From Morella rubra (taxonomy: Eukaryota > Streptophyta > Magnoliopsida > Fagales > Myricaceae), in contig CM025852.1 in assembly GCA_003952965.2 (NCBI GenBank), positions 124,001 to 188,000 of the forward strand: 64,000 bases of DNA, given 5' to 3'. The notes under the pieces are model-generated. The model was given only the letters and a program-made list of their open reading frames with translations. It had not been told where the DNA came from and ran no database searches. The position numbers were made by a program, and so were the translations under genes. Numbering within the stretch: position 1 is the first letter of the stretch; each line of letters opens with the position of its first letter. Of this stretch, positions 22,901-35,407 are shown in pieces.

Positions 22901-23659
22901 AGGGTAGCGGTACTACGTACGAGAAAGGTTATTCTTGCAAGTTAAGTTAAAGGGTGAACTCTCTTGACTTTTTAAATGCCTGATATTTTTCTCCGTCCCA
23001 GCAGCAAATGGCTCTCAATGTTCTTGAGTACCTCCAGTCCCACTACCTATATAGAGCTATTTTCTTGGCCTCGTGTCTTCAATACACTAATCATGATGAT
23101 CACCAGAAACACATACGCAAATGAATATTTTAGAAAACATATATACTTTTACAACGCTGAAAATTTTACATTCAACCTAAAACTGAGACCCAGAGAGAGC
23201 AACAGAAAATTAAGGTTATGAATACAAGCTAGCTATGAGACATAAAGGAGAAAACTATATATGGATTGCGCAGTGAAATAATAAAAACGAACCAAATTAA
23301 TGCAATCCGGACTAATTCTTTACAACTTCATCATCCTAAAGAAAGACGTACACAGTCCCTTAATTTGGATCCTACAGAACCATGGACCATCATGAGCGCT
23401 TTACATGAAGAAAATAAGCACAAAAGGACAACACCTTAAAGACCCCACTCGAGAAAACATGAAAGAACCCAGAGGTTTCCTCTGAAACTGTAGTCACTAT
23501 ATACTGCAAGCAAAAGAGTCTCTCTTAAGGTAAAATAAGAACCCACCGAACAATCAGAAGCCAAATTATCCTATATATCAGGATCAAAGAGTGAGCTAGC
23601 TGAACTGACTAACTAACTGAATTGTTAGAGGACGAATCATAAATTACCAGCTGCTGTGC
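19998..23659. other. AT-rich spacer between convergent WIP and C2H2 genes
   Basis: The 3' UTR of WIP lies at the left and that of the C2H2 gene at the right. The middle (21.3-22.7 kb) is very AT-rich with several (TA)n runs, for example near 21352-21367 and 21957-21972, and one small tandem repeat (listed separately). A 15-bp word 'atgcaagtttggcat' occurs twice at about 20848 and 20883. I see no gene. Confidence 0.6.
22353..22470. repeat. Imperfect tandem repeat, about 43-bp unit, three copies
   Basis: The word 'tattcaa-tttaaat-tga-ata' recurs at about 22353, 22395 and 22438 with several substitutions between units. It is non-coding and lies inside the AT-rich spacer. Confidence 0.7.
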
Positions 23660-25084
23660 TCAGTCGCGCCCACAGAAGACAGACTCTTCACCCTCCATAG
23701 CTGGAAGCTCATTGAGATCAAATTCCAAAATCCTTCTTCCATTACTCTGCCTGGCTTCTCCGGCCGATGTTGCTTGACCGGATTGAGCTTTGGCTTCGCC
23801 GGGCGATGTTACTTGACTAGATTGCAATTCCACAGGGGCGGTCCAATGACACCTCTTGTGACCCCCAAGTGCCTGACCTGTTGGAAAGGTTTTGTAGCAA
23901 ATCTTGCATTGGTGCATGCTTCCTGCAAGTACAGCTTCTGTTTCATCCACTTGGGTAGTGGGGATGCCATAATGCCCACATTCCTCGGCAGCCGAGATAT
24001 CTGCTGATACAGATTCATTAAGAGTCTGGATGCTTTTCAATTTGTTATGGCTGGACATGTGACCCCCCAAAGCTTGGTGCGTGGGGAACGATTTACTGCA
24101 GAGACTGCAAACGTATCTATTGGGTGTCACCGGAATCTGACAGTCACTTTGATCACCAGCATCTCCCAGTGCTTCTAATTTAATCCTTCTCTTCTTCCTT
24201 TTCCTGATCATCGGCTTCCCTGAGATTTCATAGTCGGAAACGAGCTCACTCTTATCAGACTTGTGTCTATCTAAGTCTTCATGCTCATTCTTTGAGTCTG
24301 TCAGGGAATCCATGCTACTGGCCTCAGGCTCAGAGTTGTCACTGAATATTTTCTTGGAGCTCGCATTAGACAGCATCATTAGATCATACACAGCTTCTTG
24401 CATCCCCTCCTCTAGACCCTGGGGAAGACCGGAATCAGAAACGTTGGTGGAGGGGCCGATGCTTTTCCGGCCTCTTTTACCGGTGACCTTCCAGCAAAAT
24501 AGAGGGCCTGAGAAATCAACCACGACCGCCTTCGTGGCAGTAATAGCAGCAGCAGCAGAACCAATTCCATCATCAGATAGTGTCGACGAAGAAGAACTTG
24601 CTTTGGTTTTCTCAACTGGAGGCGGTCGAATTCCCCTCCATGTCCTTGAAGGATGAGATCTCATATGGCCAAACAAAGCTTTCATGTTGGAGAATTTCTT
24701 ACCGCAAACGGAGCACGTGGGTTCGACCATGACAGTGGAAAGATCATCGGCGGCGGCGGCCTTCTTCTTGAGGTTTGGCTTAAGGAGCTCCTTTTTTCTG
24801 CGGGCTTGGACATGCATTCTCATGTGACCACCAAGGGCTTTGCCAGAGGCAAAAACTTTATCGCATCTATTGCAGATACGAGCTGGAAGGTATTTTGCAG
24901 CTGCCGGAGGGTCTCGTTCTTGTTCTTGCACATGATCAAGAGAGTCAGCCTTGATGCAAGAGAACCCTTTTCGAGTTGCAGGAGGGTGATCTAGATGATA
25001 TTCATTATCCACCTCCTCAGCCTTGGGAATCCTCAGCTTGATGCAAAGCTTCCCGGTCCCAATCCCGGTGGTATTCTCTCCCAT
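23660..25084 (-). CDS. C2H2 zinc-finger transcription factor, four QALGGH-type fingers, DLNxxP motif
   Basis: This is a single exon of 474 residues. Fingers lie at about 71-91 (GKALGGHMRMH), 124-144 (MKALFGHMRSH), 326-346 (HQALGGHMSSH) and 393-413 (GQALGGHKRCH); the second departs from the plant-specific QALGGH core. A basic cluster RKRKKRR at 294-300 is a probable nuclear localisation signal. Near the C terminus LEFDLNELP (453-461) is an EAR repression motif of DLNxxP type, so the protein is probably a repressor acting through TOPLESS-like corepressors (inference from family). The start is the first ATG of the frame, just before a conserved-looking N terminus. By position it resembles At5g56200. 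Its targets cannot be told from sequence. Confidence 0.92.
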   Translation of the reverse strand: MGENTTGIGTGKLCIKLRIPKAEEVDNEYHLDHPPATRKGFSCIKADSLDHVQEQERDPPAAAKYLPARICNRCDKVFASGKALGGHMRMHVQARRKKELLKPNLKKKAAAADDLSTVMVEPTCSVCGKKFSNMKALFGHMRSHPSRTWRGIRPPPVEKTKASSSSSTLSDDGIGSAAAAITATKAVVVDFSGPLFCWKVTGKRGRKSIGPSTNVSDSGLPQGLEEGMQEAVYDLMMLSNASSKKIFSDNSEPEASSMDSLTDSKNEHEDLDRHKSDKSELVSDYEISGKPMIRKRKKRRIKLEALGDAGDQSDCQIPVTPNRYVCSLCSKSFPTHQALGGHMSSHNKLKSIQTLNESVSADISAAEECGHYGIPTTQVDETEAVLAGSMHQCKICYKTFPTGQALGGHKRCHWTAPVELQSSQVTSPGEAKAQSGQATSAGEARQSNGRRILEFDLNELPAMEGEESVFCGRD

Positions 25085-26178
25085 AACCCTTGACCTTGAG
25101 CAGTCACCGGACGTGATGATTTGAAGCCGAAAGCAATAATTTGGTAGCTAGCTAGCTAAGCAACAGAGAGAAAAGAGGAAGGTGGTAATGAGAGAAGGAG
25201 AAGTTTAAGAAGGATCAGAGAGGAAGAAGAGAGAGAGGGTTTGGGGAAGATAAGAGGAGAAGGGGGATGGGAAGGGTCTCTCTTTCTTTCGAACTGTTAG
25301 TTTGGAAAATTGAGTGACACTGTCACGTTCGTCGCTTTGCCTCTTATTCCGTTCTTTTAGAATCTCCCTTGTCCATAAATATACCAACCCATAGGCCGTA
25401 ACCCTTTTGATTTGAATGGGGCGCCCATAAACACAGCCACTACCACCTCACTCCTCTTTTCTTCCCTTTTGTTTAATATGCACTTTATAGTTATAATAAG
25501 TAGGCAGCGAGTGTTGGTCAAATTTTTTTTGGGAGCCCGCAAATATTCTCTTCTGCGCAATACATATAGCTAGCATTAATAGCTAGATCTCTACAATATT
25601 TCGAGAGGGTTAATTTGGTTTGCTTTAGGTCCAAGGCAAAATCTTTGATTCGGATTCTAGCTAATTGATAGGAAAAAAATAGGAAAACCAAACTCTTCCA
25701 ATTTGATTCTCAAAAATTCGTGCTTTATCTTAACTGATCTGATCATCTCCATTAATTAATTAGTCCAAACACTCTACCTATCGTTCTTAATTACTGATTG
25801 CTGAACCATGATTATATTGTATTCTCTAGTTAATTAAGGTGATGCTTGGTTAGAAAACAAAATTCATCTTTTAAACAAAAATTTTCAAAATTTAAAATTT
25901 TTTTACAATCAAACATCAAAATCTCAGAATTTTCACACAAAATTTAAAACCTTTTCATATTTATCCTTTTCAACACTTAACTCAAACTTATTTGATAAGG
26001 AATTGAATTACAATTCAATTTGAACTTAATTAATCTGTTAACGAAATTACATCATACTCAAATACAGTAAAAAAACAACTTACAAACAACTAATGTTTGC
26101 AATTGCAGGCTGCTTTGCTCATTTTATCCCTTACATAATTTGACAGCAGCTAAGGAGCACGATAGTACTTAATCAGTG

Positions 26179-26300
26179 CAGCTGGTTAATGTTATTTTTT
26201 GTCTTTAATTTGCTGTTGTATATATAATTTAATGTTGATGAAACAGCTAGCACTGCCATATGGTCTATGTAAATAATTAGCGAGGAAAAGCAAATTGATG
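26179..26300. repeat. Local direct duplication, copy 1
   Basis: The stretch begins 'cagctggttaatgtta', and most of its 120 bases recur 142 bp downstream. Copies differ by several substitutions and a longer TA run in copy 2. Confidence 0.8.
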
Positions 26301-26320
26301 ATTTAGCTCGTAGTACATCA

Positions 26321-26441
26321 CAGCTGGTTAATGTTATTTTTTGTCTTTAATTTGTTTATATATATGTATATATAATTTAATGTTGATGAAACAGCTAGCA
26401 GCGACTATTCTATGTAAATAATTAGGAGGAAAATCAAATAT
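26321..26441. repeat. Local direct duplication, copy 2
   Basis: Second copy of the 26179-26300 segment. Shared blocks include 'cagctggttaatgttatttt', 'aatttaatgttgatgaaaca' and 'ctatgtaaataattag'. Confidence 0.8.
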
Positions 26442-27556
26442 TACTCGTTTTACCAAAGGATTATTCATTTCCAATTAACGTCTATGTGTAAATGGAGTAC
26501 GTTATCATGATCATGAAATCGAAATTGATAGGCGCTAGCTAGCTAGCTACTTGTTTTTCTTTTTCCTAATTAATTTTCTTTCTGTTTGCGGCTCCATAAA
26601 GTAATCATGAAGATATGTATATATATATACTTGTGATTGCAAATCATATACTTGTGTTTACGGGGATTAATGTAACCCAAAACTATCTACTAATTGGGTT
26701 GCGTACTTAATCTGACACTAAATAGTGGCCAAGGCGACATGAAAGATGGATTGTATCATGACACGATGGAGCACTTGGTTCTATTCGGTTCCTCTAAAAG
26801 TAATTGACTAGACGGCTCAATCACCTGGGTCGAATAAGAGAGCACCAAAATCAAACCGTCGAACAAGAAGTAGTGCAATATAAAAGATGGGTAACATTTC
26901 CAGCGTCCAATGCATGGCTTTAAATGTTAAAGAGGTTATTCAGTGAATGTACCCTTTTGACGTAGTACGTGCACATTAAAGGAAAAGCCAAAAAAAATAA
27001 AAACAAAGAGGCTCTATTTCCAAGAATTACTGTTCTAAAGATGGTGATCGTATTTGGCCATCTCATGTACTCGTGGATCAAATTGAATGGACATGCCTTA
27101 TTCGGAAAACCAAAAACGAAAAAAAAAACTTCTGGTTGGACCACAGAGTCTGTATGTGGATTGTTTCTGTCTCAATTTTCAGCCGACAAATTCGGAATGT
27201 TCCCCCAATTACTGCTGCTTTCATGGTGGAAAAATTCTTAGTATATATAGTTTACCGAATAAATGTCAGAAGACTAATTTTAAAAACAGCAATATGTGCG
27301 AAATTAACTCCATCGATCGTCTTGCCTTAATTGAAGCAGCTGCCATTTCATTCTTATGGGTCACAGCTCAGCTACAAGCTAGCTCCTCTTTACGACTGTA
27401 CCGAAGTTGGAAGGTTGGCTTTTGGCAACTCAAGGAAAATCCATTAGGCCCTTTAGTATCTTTCGGAATTGCGATTAGAGTGAGATCAGGAACAAGATTC
27501 TCTCTTTTGTCATGATTAATTACTTTAAATTTCAAAGGACTTGGGTTATATTTGGT

Positions 27557-27710
27557 TATCAAATATTTTCAACTAATAAAATTTTTCAAAAACTCAAACT
27601 ATTGAAGTTGAGGTGTTAGAATTTGTGTACAAATTTTGAGATTTTGAGATTTCATTGTAAAAATTTTGAGTTTTTGATTTTTTTTTTTTTTAAGTTGAAA
27701 ATATTTGATA
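27557..27710. mobile_element. Small foldback (MITE-like) element
   Basis: An exact 18-bp inverted repeat: 'tatcaaatattttcaact' at 27557-27574 and its complement at 27693-27710. Complementarity continues inward through 'caaaaactcaaa' (left) and 'gagtttttga' (right) with gaps. There is no coding capacity. Exact ends and a target duplication are not clear. Confidence 0.6.
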
Positions 27711-29310
27711 TCCGAACACATCAATAGAGGAGTAAAAGAGAAGTACGAAAAATAAAAAATTTAGAAAAGGAATTGTTCCAAGTGTGAAGTCTCCTGAGAT
27801 ATGTCGAAAATAGAAGTATAGCAAATGTTGACAATAGCTGACCCGTAATTGAAGCCTATAAAGAGCCTATCAATTTAGATTTATGAGATTTTCTCCTTTG
27901 CATAAAAAGAAAAAAAAAATACTATGTACATAGCAATCCATTAAAAGGCCCCACACGCTGAAAAGATATTTTGTTGGTCATCTGCAGCGGAATTAATGAG
28001 ATATGCCATAAATTTAGAGCTTGAAAAGTTCTTTAACCATGGATAGCAATACACATAGTGACATCCAATAAGATCAACGTTGCCTTTTGAGTTACTTAGT
28101 TGTTTTGTCCTATTAGCAATTTTTTTTTTTTTTGGGTCTTGGAATCATAAAAAACTACACTTTAGTAAATGAATAGGTAGAAAAAGAAAATGCTTATGTC
28201 AAAGGGTAAAAATGTTCAAGTAAAAAATATTTTGAACTATTGCGCAGATGTAAGAGAGAAGAGAAAAAAAAAAAAAAAAACCTATACTTTGGAATATATC
28301 ATCCTAAGCGTAAGCTGAGTTTGGATGGAAAAAAAATGTTTGGTAATTTTTTTTTTTTTTTTTTTAAGGTAGTGTAGATTATGTTGAGATTGGTAAAAAT
28401 GTTGTTGGAATTTGTTAAAAAAAAATTGTTGGAGTTAGTGAAAAAGCAGTTGTTAAATTTTTTTTGAAAAAAATTATTCACATCCGAATATAGATTTATT
28501 GATAGAATGAAATTCCAAAAGTTCCTACCGTGCTATTATAAAACCTATGGGCGATATTGAATATTATATCAGCCAGTCTGTTGTTGGCGACAGAAATATC
28601 CCCCATCAATGGCAGGTGCAAGGTGCTATCTTTAGAAAGTTTACTTGAGGATCCGCCAAACTTTAAAGATAGAGAATTCACATAGATGACGGGTGTGAAG
28701 GTATCATGTTGAGGGACTCTAACAGCTACGGATGCAGAGCTCCACCGTCGGCAAGTAGAGCTTTGTAGGATACAGTATTGTACGTGAGCTCTATATTCCA
28801 TTTAGGTTTAGCTGAAAGCTGCCCTAACAACTACCACACTGCAAATTCCAAACTTCTGATTCTTTGGCACCGAACTCTAGATTCTAATAGTAACTTCGCA
28901 GACAATTTTAAGGGATGCAATTATGTTCTATCTATTAACCCTGTCCGGTTTTCTTTTTTTACTGATTTCAACCGGCCACCCGTTATGAATCATTTTAACT
29001 CTGCTCTTTTTGTATGTATGGTCGTTAGACCCCTAGCTAGTAACTGGTCTTTAAAGCTCCATGAATTAATGGAATTCTAGAGTTGTTGTAATAATATAAA
29101 AAAAAATATTAAAACTCTGAGGACTAAATATCCGTCTAGCTATCTTACAGAGGTGCACCATTAGACATACCACAACCTTTGCAAGGAGGGCGCTGCGAGT
29201 CTTTGTCCAGAAGTTGGGGGAAAAGGACGAAAATTGACAAGCAACAACAGCAGCGAAGGCTGAGAGAAACTGATGTCCTAAGAAATGGGTGCGTAAATAA
29301 CTTGAAAAGA

Positions 29311-32300
29311 CTAATGAGGTGTTGGATCATAGGAAGATTTATACTCCAGCATTTCAGTCCTGTATCTCTCCTTGTCTCTCAACCCTTTCTCTTGGTAAAC
29401 CTGCATACAACATAAAAAGTTTTAGTTGGAAATTGCACCCTATTATCTCAGCTTTGCATACCATGATGGTTCGTTAATTTTCTACTGATGGGCGTGGAAA
29501 AACCTATAGACATAACATCTCTCCGAAAATCCATCCAGCAAGTCAGACATTAAAAAGGCTACAGAAGCAAAAGGAAATGGTGTAATGTACCTGCTTTTCA
29601 GCTTCCGTGAGATTGCTCCAAAGGAGCCCAATCTTCTTGCTGATCGCTTTCTCTTGCCCATAGTGCGAAGGCTTTAGCCTGGCATAATGCTCAGCAAAGA
29701 AGAAATTGTAACCACTCCTGTTTGATTTGGGTCGAGAGGGATCACGCAATGCCAACCTCGATCTCTTTCGGGTCCGGCGAGTAGGCTTGGCTGAAGAATA
29801 AGAACTCTTTGAAACATGTTGAGGCATATGATACAAGACACCTTTCAGCTGATCAATACCCAGGTTCACTGTAACCAGATATCCATTATCGAACTTTCCA
29901 TCAATTGTTCCAGTCACTGAACAGCCAAGTGGCAACATTGGAGTAGCTGCATACAAGAGAGACATCAAAGATCCTTGCAGCTATAAATGCTAACACACAT
30001 CCAACCATACATGTAAGGCTCAAAAAGGAAGTGATGATGCAGCGTATACAAATTTTGAGAGAAAGTTCTTTAATTCCAGAGACAGCTTCCTATCCAATTC
30101 CCACTGCTGTTCACCTTTCTTATTGGCAAGTTGAGGAAGTTACTTCGAAGTAGTGAAACACTTACAAACACCATTGTGAAACTCATGGATCGAATCAATC
30201 ACCAAAAAGATTTCAGCATGCAGGTATCCTATTGTGAAGAGCAATGTTGCAAGTATTTGGCTGCAAGTCAGCAACACAACAACTACAGTGCTAATAGATG
30301 TCTGAATAAGATCAAGTGCAACCATCAACAATTATGGGATCAAAGAGTCCTTTACTGAGAAGCACGAACAGCAAATTCTATGTGTCACTACCTCTACAAT
30401 GAGTTTCTGATCTAATAAACTGAAGACGTAAGTTGGACACCTAAAGAAAGACATATAGGAACCTATGCAATTGAGCCAAACACCACAAATTGCTAGCTCT
30501 ACTTACTATGACCAGGAAACTCAGTCCTGCTGGTACCTTCCACTAGTGTGACCGACCCATTGATAAGGTTTCTGCCTACAGGATCTGCAGAAATAGAACA
30601 ATGAAAATAATCAGCCAACCCACAGGAAAACCTTGAGACAACTTGATTTGAAAACGTGAGAGCAATGCTACTTACCAGAGATTGAGTTCGAGGGGACTTG
30701 CTTGCGGAAGTAATAGACCTGCTCAAAGTGATAAAGCATTGATAGATAGTACTTGCGTAAGACGAATGATGCACTTGTTATTGTCGTTGGGAAATTGAAG
30801 GCGACAATTACTTCTTTCCATTTACGATCTCTAACTACCTGTCAAGTTTAAAACAAATTTTGAAAGACTTTAAAGAAAAGAACTTTCAGAAGAAAGACAC
30901 ATGGAACAATAAAATATCCATGAAAATAGCCACAAAAACAATAAACTAAGATGTGGATCCAATTGCATCTATGCAAAAGCCTGCATACTAACTTAAAATT
31001 TAATTCAGACATCTTAAATTCCCAAGTCATCCCAGCTCACAGTCAGCTGTACCTATAGACCCCTGCATCAGTTAAATTCTTTTGTTAATTAAAAAAATTG
31101 AAAACAAAAAACAAAACCAGTTTAGGTCACATTAGAAGAGAACCACACTTGACAGTATCCTTCCATCAAATCCGTGGATCACTGAACATTGTTATGACAC
31201 TAGGTTTTCCTCGACTTAATATACTGCATATAGAAGCTAATAACATATAGAAAGATAAAAGAGCAACCATACCTTCTCAAGGCCACCTCTTGATGTGACT
31301 TCTACAAAAAGGCGATGCAGATCGAGAGGCTTTCCTCCTACGGTAGGAACCCTATACAAACGAAAAGCATAAAAGAGCATCAATCACTCCTCATTCATTT
31401 CTTGTATTCTCTACATTATGCCCTGGATTCCATCAAGTTTAGGCAAGCACACATAAGAGGGTTGATGGTAGAATAATTACCTACTTAAAAAAGCAGAGAT
31501 TTAATATCTTGTAATTCTTAACCAATGAGCCTTGGCTCAGATCGCAATCGCCTCCTCTTGGGGAGCATTATGTCCTAAGGTCATATGTCCACACACATAG
31601 GCCTGCGGTGCCTGACAATCAACTTGCCTAGAAAAAGAATCTAACCTATTGGGGATCCACGTTTCACAAATCATGAAACCCTTCTTCTTAAAAACATCTT
31701 TCTACAAGGGGAAATTACAATACTCATTTTCCAGCATTTGATCCAACATTGTACGATTCTTTTTCTGTTTTGTTCCCAAAGAATAATACCAAGAAGCTGT
31801 AGTAACATAAAATAAATCTTGGATTGGCTACCAAGGGAAAAGTCTTGTCTTGTCTTGTCTACCATCACGATGATAACTCAGAGCCAACATAGAGATTGGC
31901 ACCGTGTGGCATGTAGTAATTTTAATCATGATCTCCCCTCATCCAGAGATAGAAAGAGATAGTGCGCAAGCAATTAAAAACCGTTATCTCAATCCGAACA
32001 TTCTGCAGCGGGTGGAAGCACTTATATCACACGATACCCCCTTCCACCCTTTTTAGGAAAAAAGGTAAAACCTGTTATTGTTAACTACCCACCAAAGACC
32101 TAATTTCCTAACCAATGTCAAAATTAAACTTGCTGGACCCAAATTGCTGGTACAATGGATAAAAGATCTTCCAAAGCCCTTCAACAAATCCTTGAGTTAA
32201 ATTCCAAGAATCTGAAAGAACACTTTGTGATGTGTCCAATGACAAACCTTGAATTGCAGACGGGGAAAAGCAACATATTAAGGTCGCGGAAGAACAAGAA

Positions 32301-32912
32301 GAATTTCAATGAATTTATATTATCATACCTTCTTATTCAAATACAGATCTCGACAATATTAAGACAGAGGACGCAACGTCCTTCCAACAAAACCACTTGA
32401 AAACACTAAAACAGTTAGATCATGTATGTACTGCGCTCCAGCATGTGCAACTATATAAAGGCAACAAGAAAAGATACAAGACATCTCGAGTATAAAAATT
32501 TTGCCATGAAATTGGAACGAACCTAGCAAAAGCATTAATCCAGCTTATTAACTGACCCAAACAAGATATAAAATCGTAAAACGAAAGAGACCCCTTCTGG
32601 AGGAAGAAAAAAAAACATAGGACATATTGAGAAACGCACTTACATAAATTTGGTTCCGAATGATTGGTGAAAAGCCTCGATCTTTTCCCAGAAAAGGTCG
32701 GAACTTTGAGCAACTCCCTCGTAGGACGCCGTGGCTGAAGGATAAGACTTTGCTGCGGTGATGGTGGTGAGAGAGATTTGCCCATTTGCACTCTCAGTGC
32801 CAAGCCTCTGCTGCTGTTCCCGTGGAGCTGAAATAGCAGAAGGGTATTCAGTAACTGTTGCTGCTGTTGGGTCCCGGGATGGATGGTGATAATGGCTCGA
32901 CATATTGGTCAT
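29311..32912 (-). CDS. ARID-HMG-box DNA-binding protein, copy 1
   Basis: Six exons (complement): 32644-32912, 31273-31351, 30676-30838, 30507-30584, 29591-29946 and 29311-29400. All introns are GT-AG and all joins keep frame, giving 344 residues. The ARID domain spans about 70-165 (begins FWEKIEAFHQSFGTKFMVP, then GGLEKVVRDRKWKEV). The HMG box spans about 265-335 (DPSRPKSNRSGYNFFFAEH...EKQVYQEKGLRDKERYR). A basic stretch RRTRKRSR precedes the box. This is the plant-specific ARID-HMGB class (Arabidopsis HMGB9, 10, 11 and 15), nuclear proteins that bind AT-rich DNA and bend it. HMGB15 acts in pollen; roles of the others are less clear. By neighbourhood HMGB10 (At3g13350, beside WIP3) and HMGB11 (At1g55650, near PSAG) are the best matches. 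Confidence 0.92.
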
Positions 32913-34250
32913 AGAGAGGTAAAAGGGGCTAAAGATTAGATTTTCTCAGCCTAGTCCTACCTGAAGATATCAGCAGCTTATCAAAAAAATTAATAAATTA
33001 CAGTGCTCCTATATATACAATAAGAAACCAAAGTCGTCTTTCTTTTCTTTTCTTTTTGTTTTTTTGTTTTTTACCGAAATAATTATTATAACAGCGACAA
33101 AGACCTCTGAGGGTGGGTTCAGCTGGATTATTCGAAATATCTGGATTCACTTTTATTGTTTTGTTACCGGGTTGTAATTTAAGAGGGAGACCAGAAATGG
33201 CTATCGGGGAAAACTAAGCAAGACAGTGACATCTCATTTCTCTATTACCGAAAGTAGTACATCGCATACAAATTTTGAAATTATTATGATTCGGTGCCAG
33301 GGCAACCCAATATTGAGGAGACAATAGGATTAGCTTTCGTAATTAAGGATAACAACGAAATGACAGCAAGTGGGATTAGGAATGAAATGTATGGATCAAA
33401 TAGAATGGCAAAGTTGGCCTGCATATTTTGACTGCTTTCGTGAAATAACTATTTTTTCTATCTTTAATTTATCAAGTTGTTGGCGTGCGTTTACGGAATG
33501 GGAGGCCACTTCTTTAAGGAATTGACTCTGACCAGGTTATATTATAGATATGACAAGTGCGCCAATCTCTATGTTGGCTCTAAGTTTAGATTAATCTAAT
33601 ATCTATTGATCTATGTTCCATCAAATATCAACCATGTAAATTCCAAAAAAAACCTTGTTTTTTGTTTTGTTTTGTTGACATTATTTTGTTAACTTAGCTG
33701 GGTGTTCAAGCATTCAAAAAGCAAATTCAAATTCACTACAGAGTCTTTCTCTTATTCAACTTTGTTTATACCCGCTGCAAGTCTAGTCCTTGGTTAAAAT
33801 CATTAACTAATCCCTCAGGTTTAAATCTTTATCAGTTTAGTTTCTATAGATTTTCGGTGCAAACATAGCATGCATGTTGGATTAAGGAACTCGTGTCCTG
33901 CATTTACTGGAGGCGACGTGGACAGCGTTGGTCACGTCAACAGATTCCATCTGAAAATAGACGATATATGGGTACAAAGAGACCAACATGAGAAATGGGT
34001 CATACCCATGAATCTTCTTAAATAAAAAGAAAAAAAATCATAAAAACTAAACTGAGAAAAGATTAAACCAAGTAAACTAGTGGATAAATTTAGCCTATCT
34101 ATTAAAAGAGAAGTATTGTAGACCTACCCCGAGACATTGGCTTGGGGTGAAAGTAGAGCTAAGTATATACTATCCTTTCACCCTGTAATTATCCTAAGCT
34201 CGAGGGTTTTTTGGCTAATAGATATCATCTATCACTTACTCTCCTATTTG
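32913..34250. other. Upstream region of ARID-HMGB copy 1
   Basis: This is the probable promoter and 5' UTR of the ARID-HMGB gene, with pyrimidine-rich stretches near 33040-33072. No gene is seen. The corresponding stretch in unit 2 is 40603-41939 and differs by only a few bases. Confidence 0.5.
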
Positions 34251-35044
34251 CAGGGACAAAGCCAGGATTTGCCCTTATGAGGGGCCAAATATAATTTTTA
34301 AAAAATTTTTTTTTCTAACTAGGTGGTGAGGTCATTTTATTTTTACTTCAACTAATCCTAAGCTTTCAAATTTTTATTATAATTAAAATAAGCATAATCA
34401 AAATGTTACAAGGTATTTTAAAACTTAAAAAAATATATAAACTTTTAATTTAAGTGTAAAAGCCAAATTTTAATAAATTTATGCTAATTGAACCACACTA
34501 TCCTTCAATAAGTAAAAGTTATCAATTATATCAATACTAAAACCTTGTGCGGCCGAATATAATCAAAATTTTAAAATCTTTGAATAAATGGCTCATAAGT
34601 TATTGACAAAGGCACGAAGCAATGTTAAAATATAGCTAAAATAACATAGATACACACAAATAATAGAGCAATAATAATATTTTGTTTTTAAAAAAAGTAA
34701 TAATATTTTAATTAAAAATAATAATGAAATGAGTTTGTTTTTAGAAAAAAAAAAAAAAAAAAACTAATAATGAAATGTAATAATATTTAGAATTCTAACT
34801 TTGAAGAGGAATTTTTTTGTGCGCAAAGCAAAAAGTTTGTTGTATTCCAAGTGTTGAATATGGATATTGTTATTTTTTGTATATGAGGTAAAATAATGGG
34901 AGAGAGAGAAAATAGAGAGGCCATTGAGAAAAAAATCTGTACAATAAGAGTGTAAATAGTAAGATGCCGAAGTAAGAGAGAAAGAATAAATGAATTTTAG
35001 AATAGAGGTAAAGAGAAAAAAAGAAAAGAAAATACACAATCTAG

Positions 35045-35080
<36 letters not shown>

Positions 35081-35407
35081 CTAGAAAAGAGGGAGGGAGG
35101 CATTTTAGAAAAAATTGAGAAAATTGAGGGAGAGAGAAAAGTAAAAAATATACACTTAGCATTTTTTTTTCTTTTAAAAATTAGAGGGTTCACTTATAAA
35201 GTAGTTATTTTCCCTCTAACGTCTTTCTTTCTCTCAAGTTTATTTTTTCAAAAATTTTGGAGGGGCATTACAAAAATTACTATCAATTTTGCCTTTATAT
35301 TAAAAAAATTTTTGCAAAAATTTCAAATTTTACGCATATATAAAAAAAAATTTGAAAAACTTTGGGTGGGCCATGGCCCCACTAGCCCCCCCCTAGCTTC
35401 GTCCCTG
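34251..35407. mobile_element. Non-autonomous hAT-like element, copy in unit 1
   Basis: Terminal inverted repeats CAGGGACAAAGCCAGG (left) and the complement of CTAGCTTCGTCCCTG (right) bound a 1157-bp AT-rich body without a transposase. Flanking 8-mers are CCTATTTG (34243-34250) and CCTATTCG (35408-35415), an 8-bp target duplication with one mismatch. The copy in unit 2 shows the exact duplication. The 8-bp length and CAGGG-type ends point to the hAT superfamily. A GA microsatellite lies inside at about 35049-35078. It sits about 1.3 kb upstream of the ARID-HMGB start. Confidence 0.8.

Larger units (their letters stand above)
25085..28429. other. Upstream region of the C2H2 gene and AT-rich spacer
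   Basis: The first about 500 bases are the probable promoter and 5' UTR of the C2H2 gene, with polypurine GA-rich stretches at about 25170-25275. The rest is an AT-rich spacer holding a direct duplication (26179-26441), a foldback element (27557-27710) and, at 28320-28500, a sequence with hAT/MITE-like ends that spans the left edge of the large tandem duplication. No gene was recognised. Confidence 0.55.

Noticed and set aside
25845..25985. AT-rich stretch with 'aaaattttcaaaatttaaaatttt' that might be a further MITE
   Set aside because: Self-complementarity is explained by A and T richness; no defined ends were found.
28778..29080. 100-residue frame repeated at 36471-36773
   Set aside because: It occurs twice only because of the 7.7-kb duplication. 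It lies downstream of the ARID-HMGB stop and has no recognisable domain or splice support.
34764..35162. 132-residue Ser/Leu/Phe-rich frame in the hAT-like element
   Set aside because: It reads through the GA microsatellite and AT-rich body; it has no transposase motif and is altered in the second copy.
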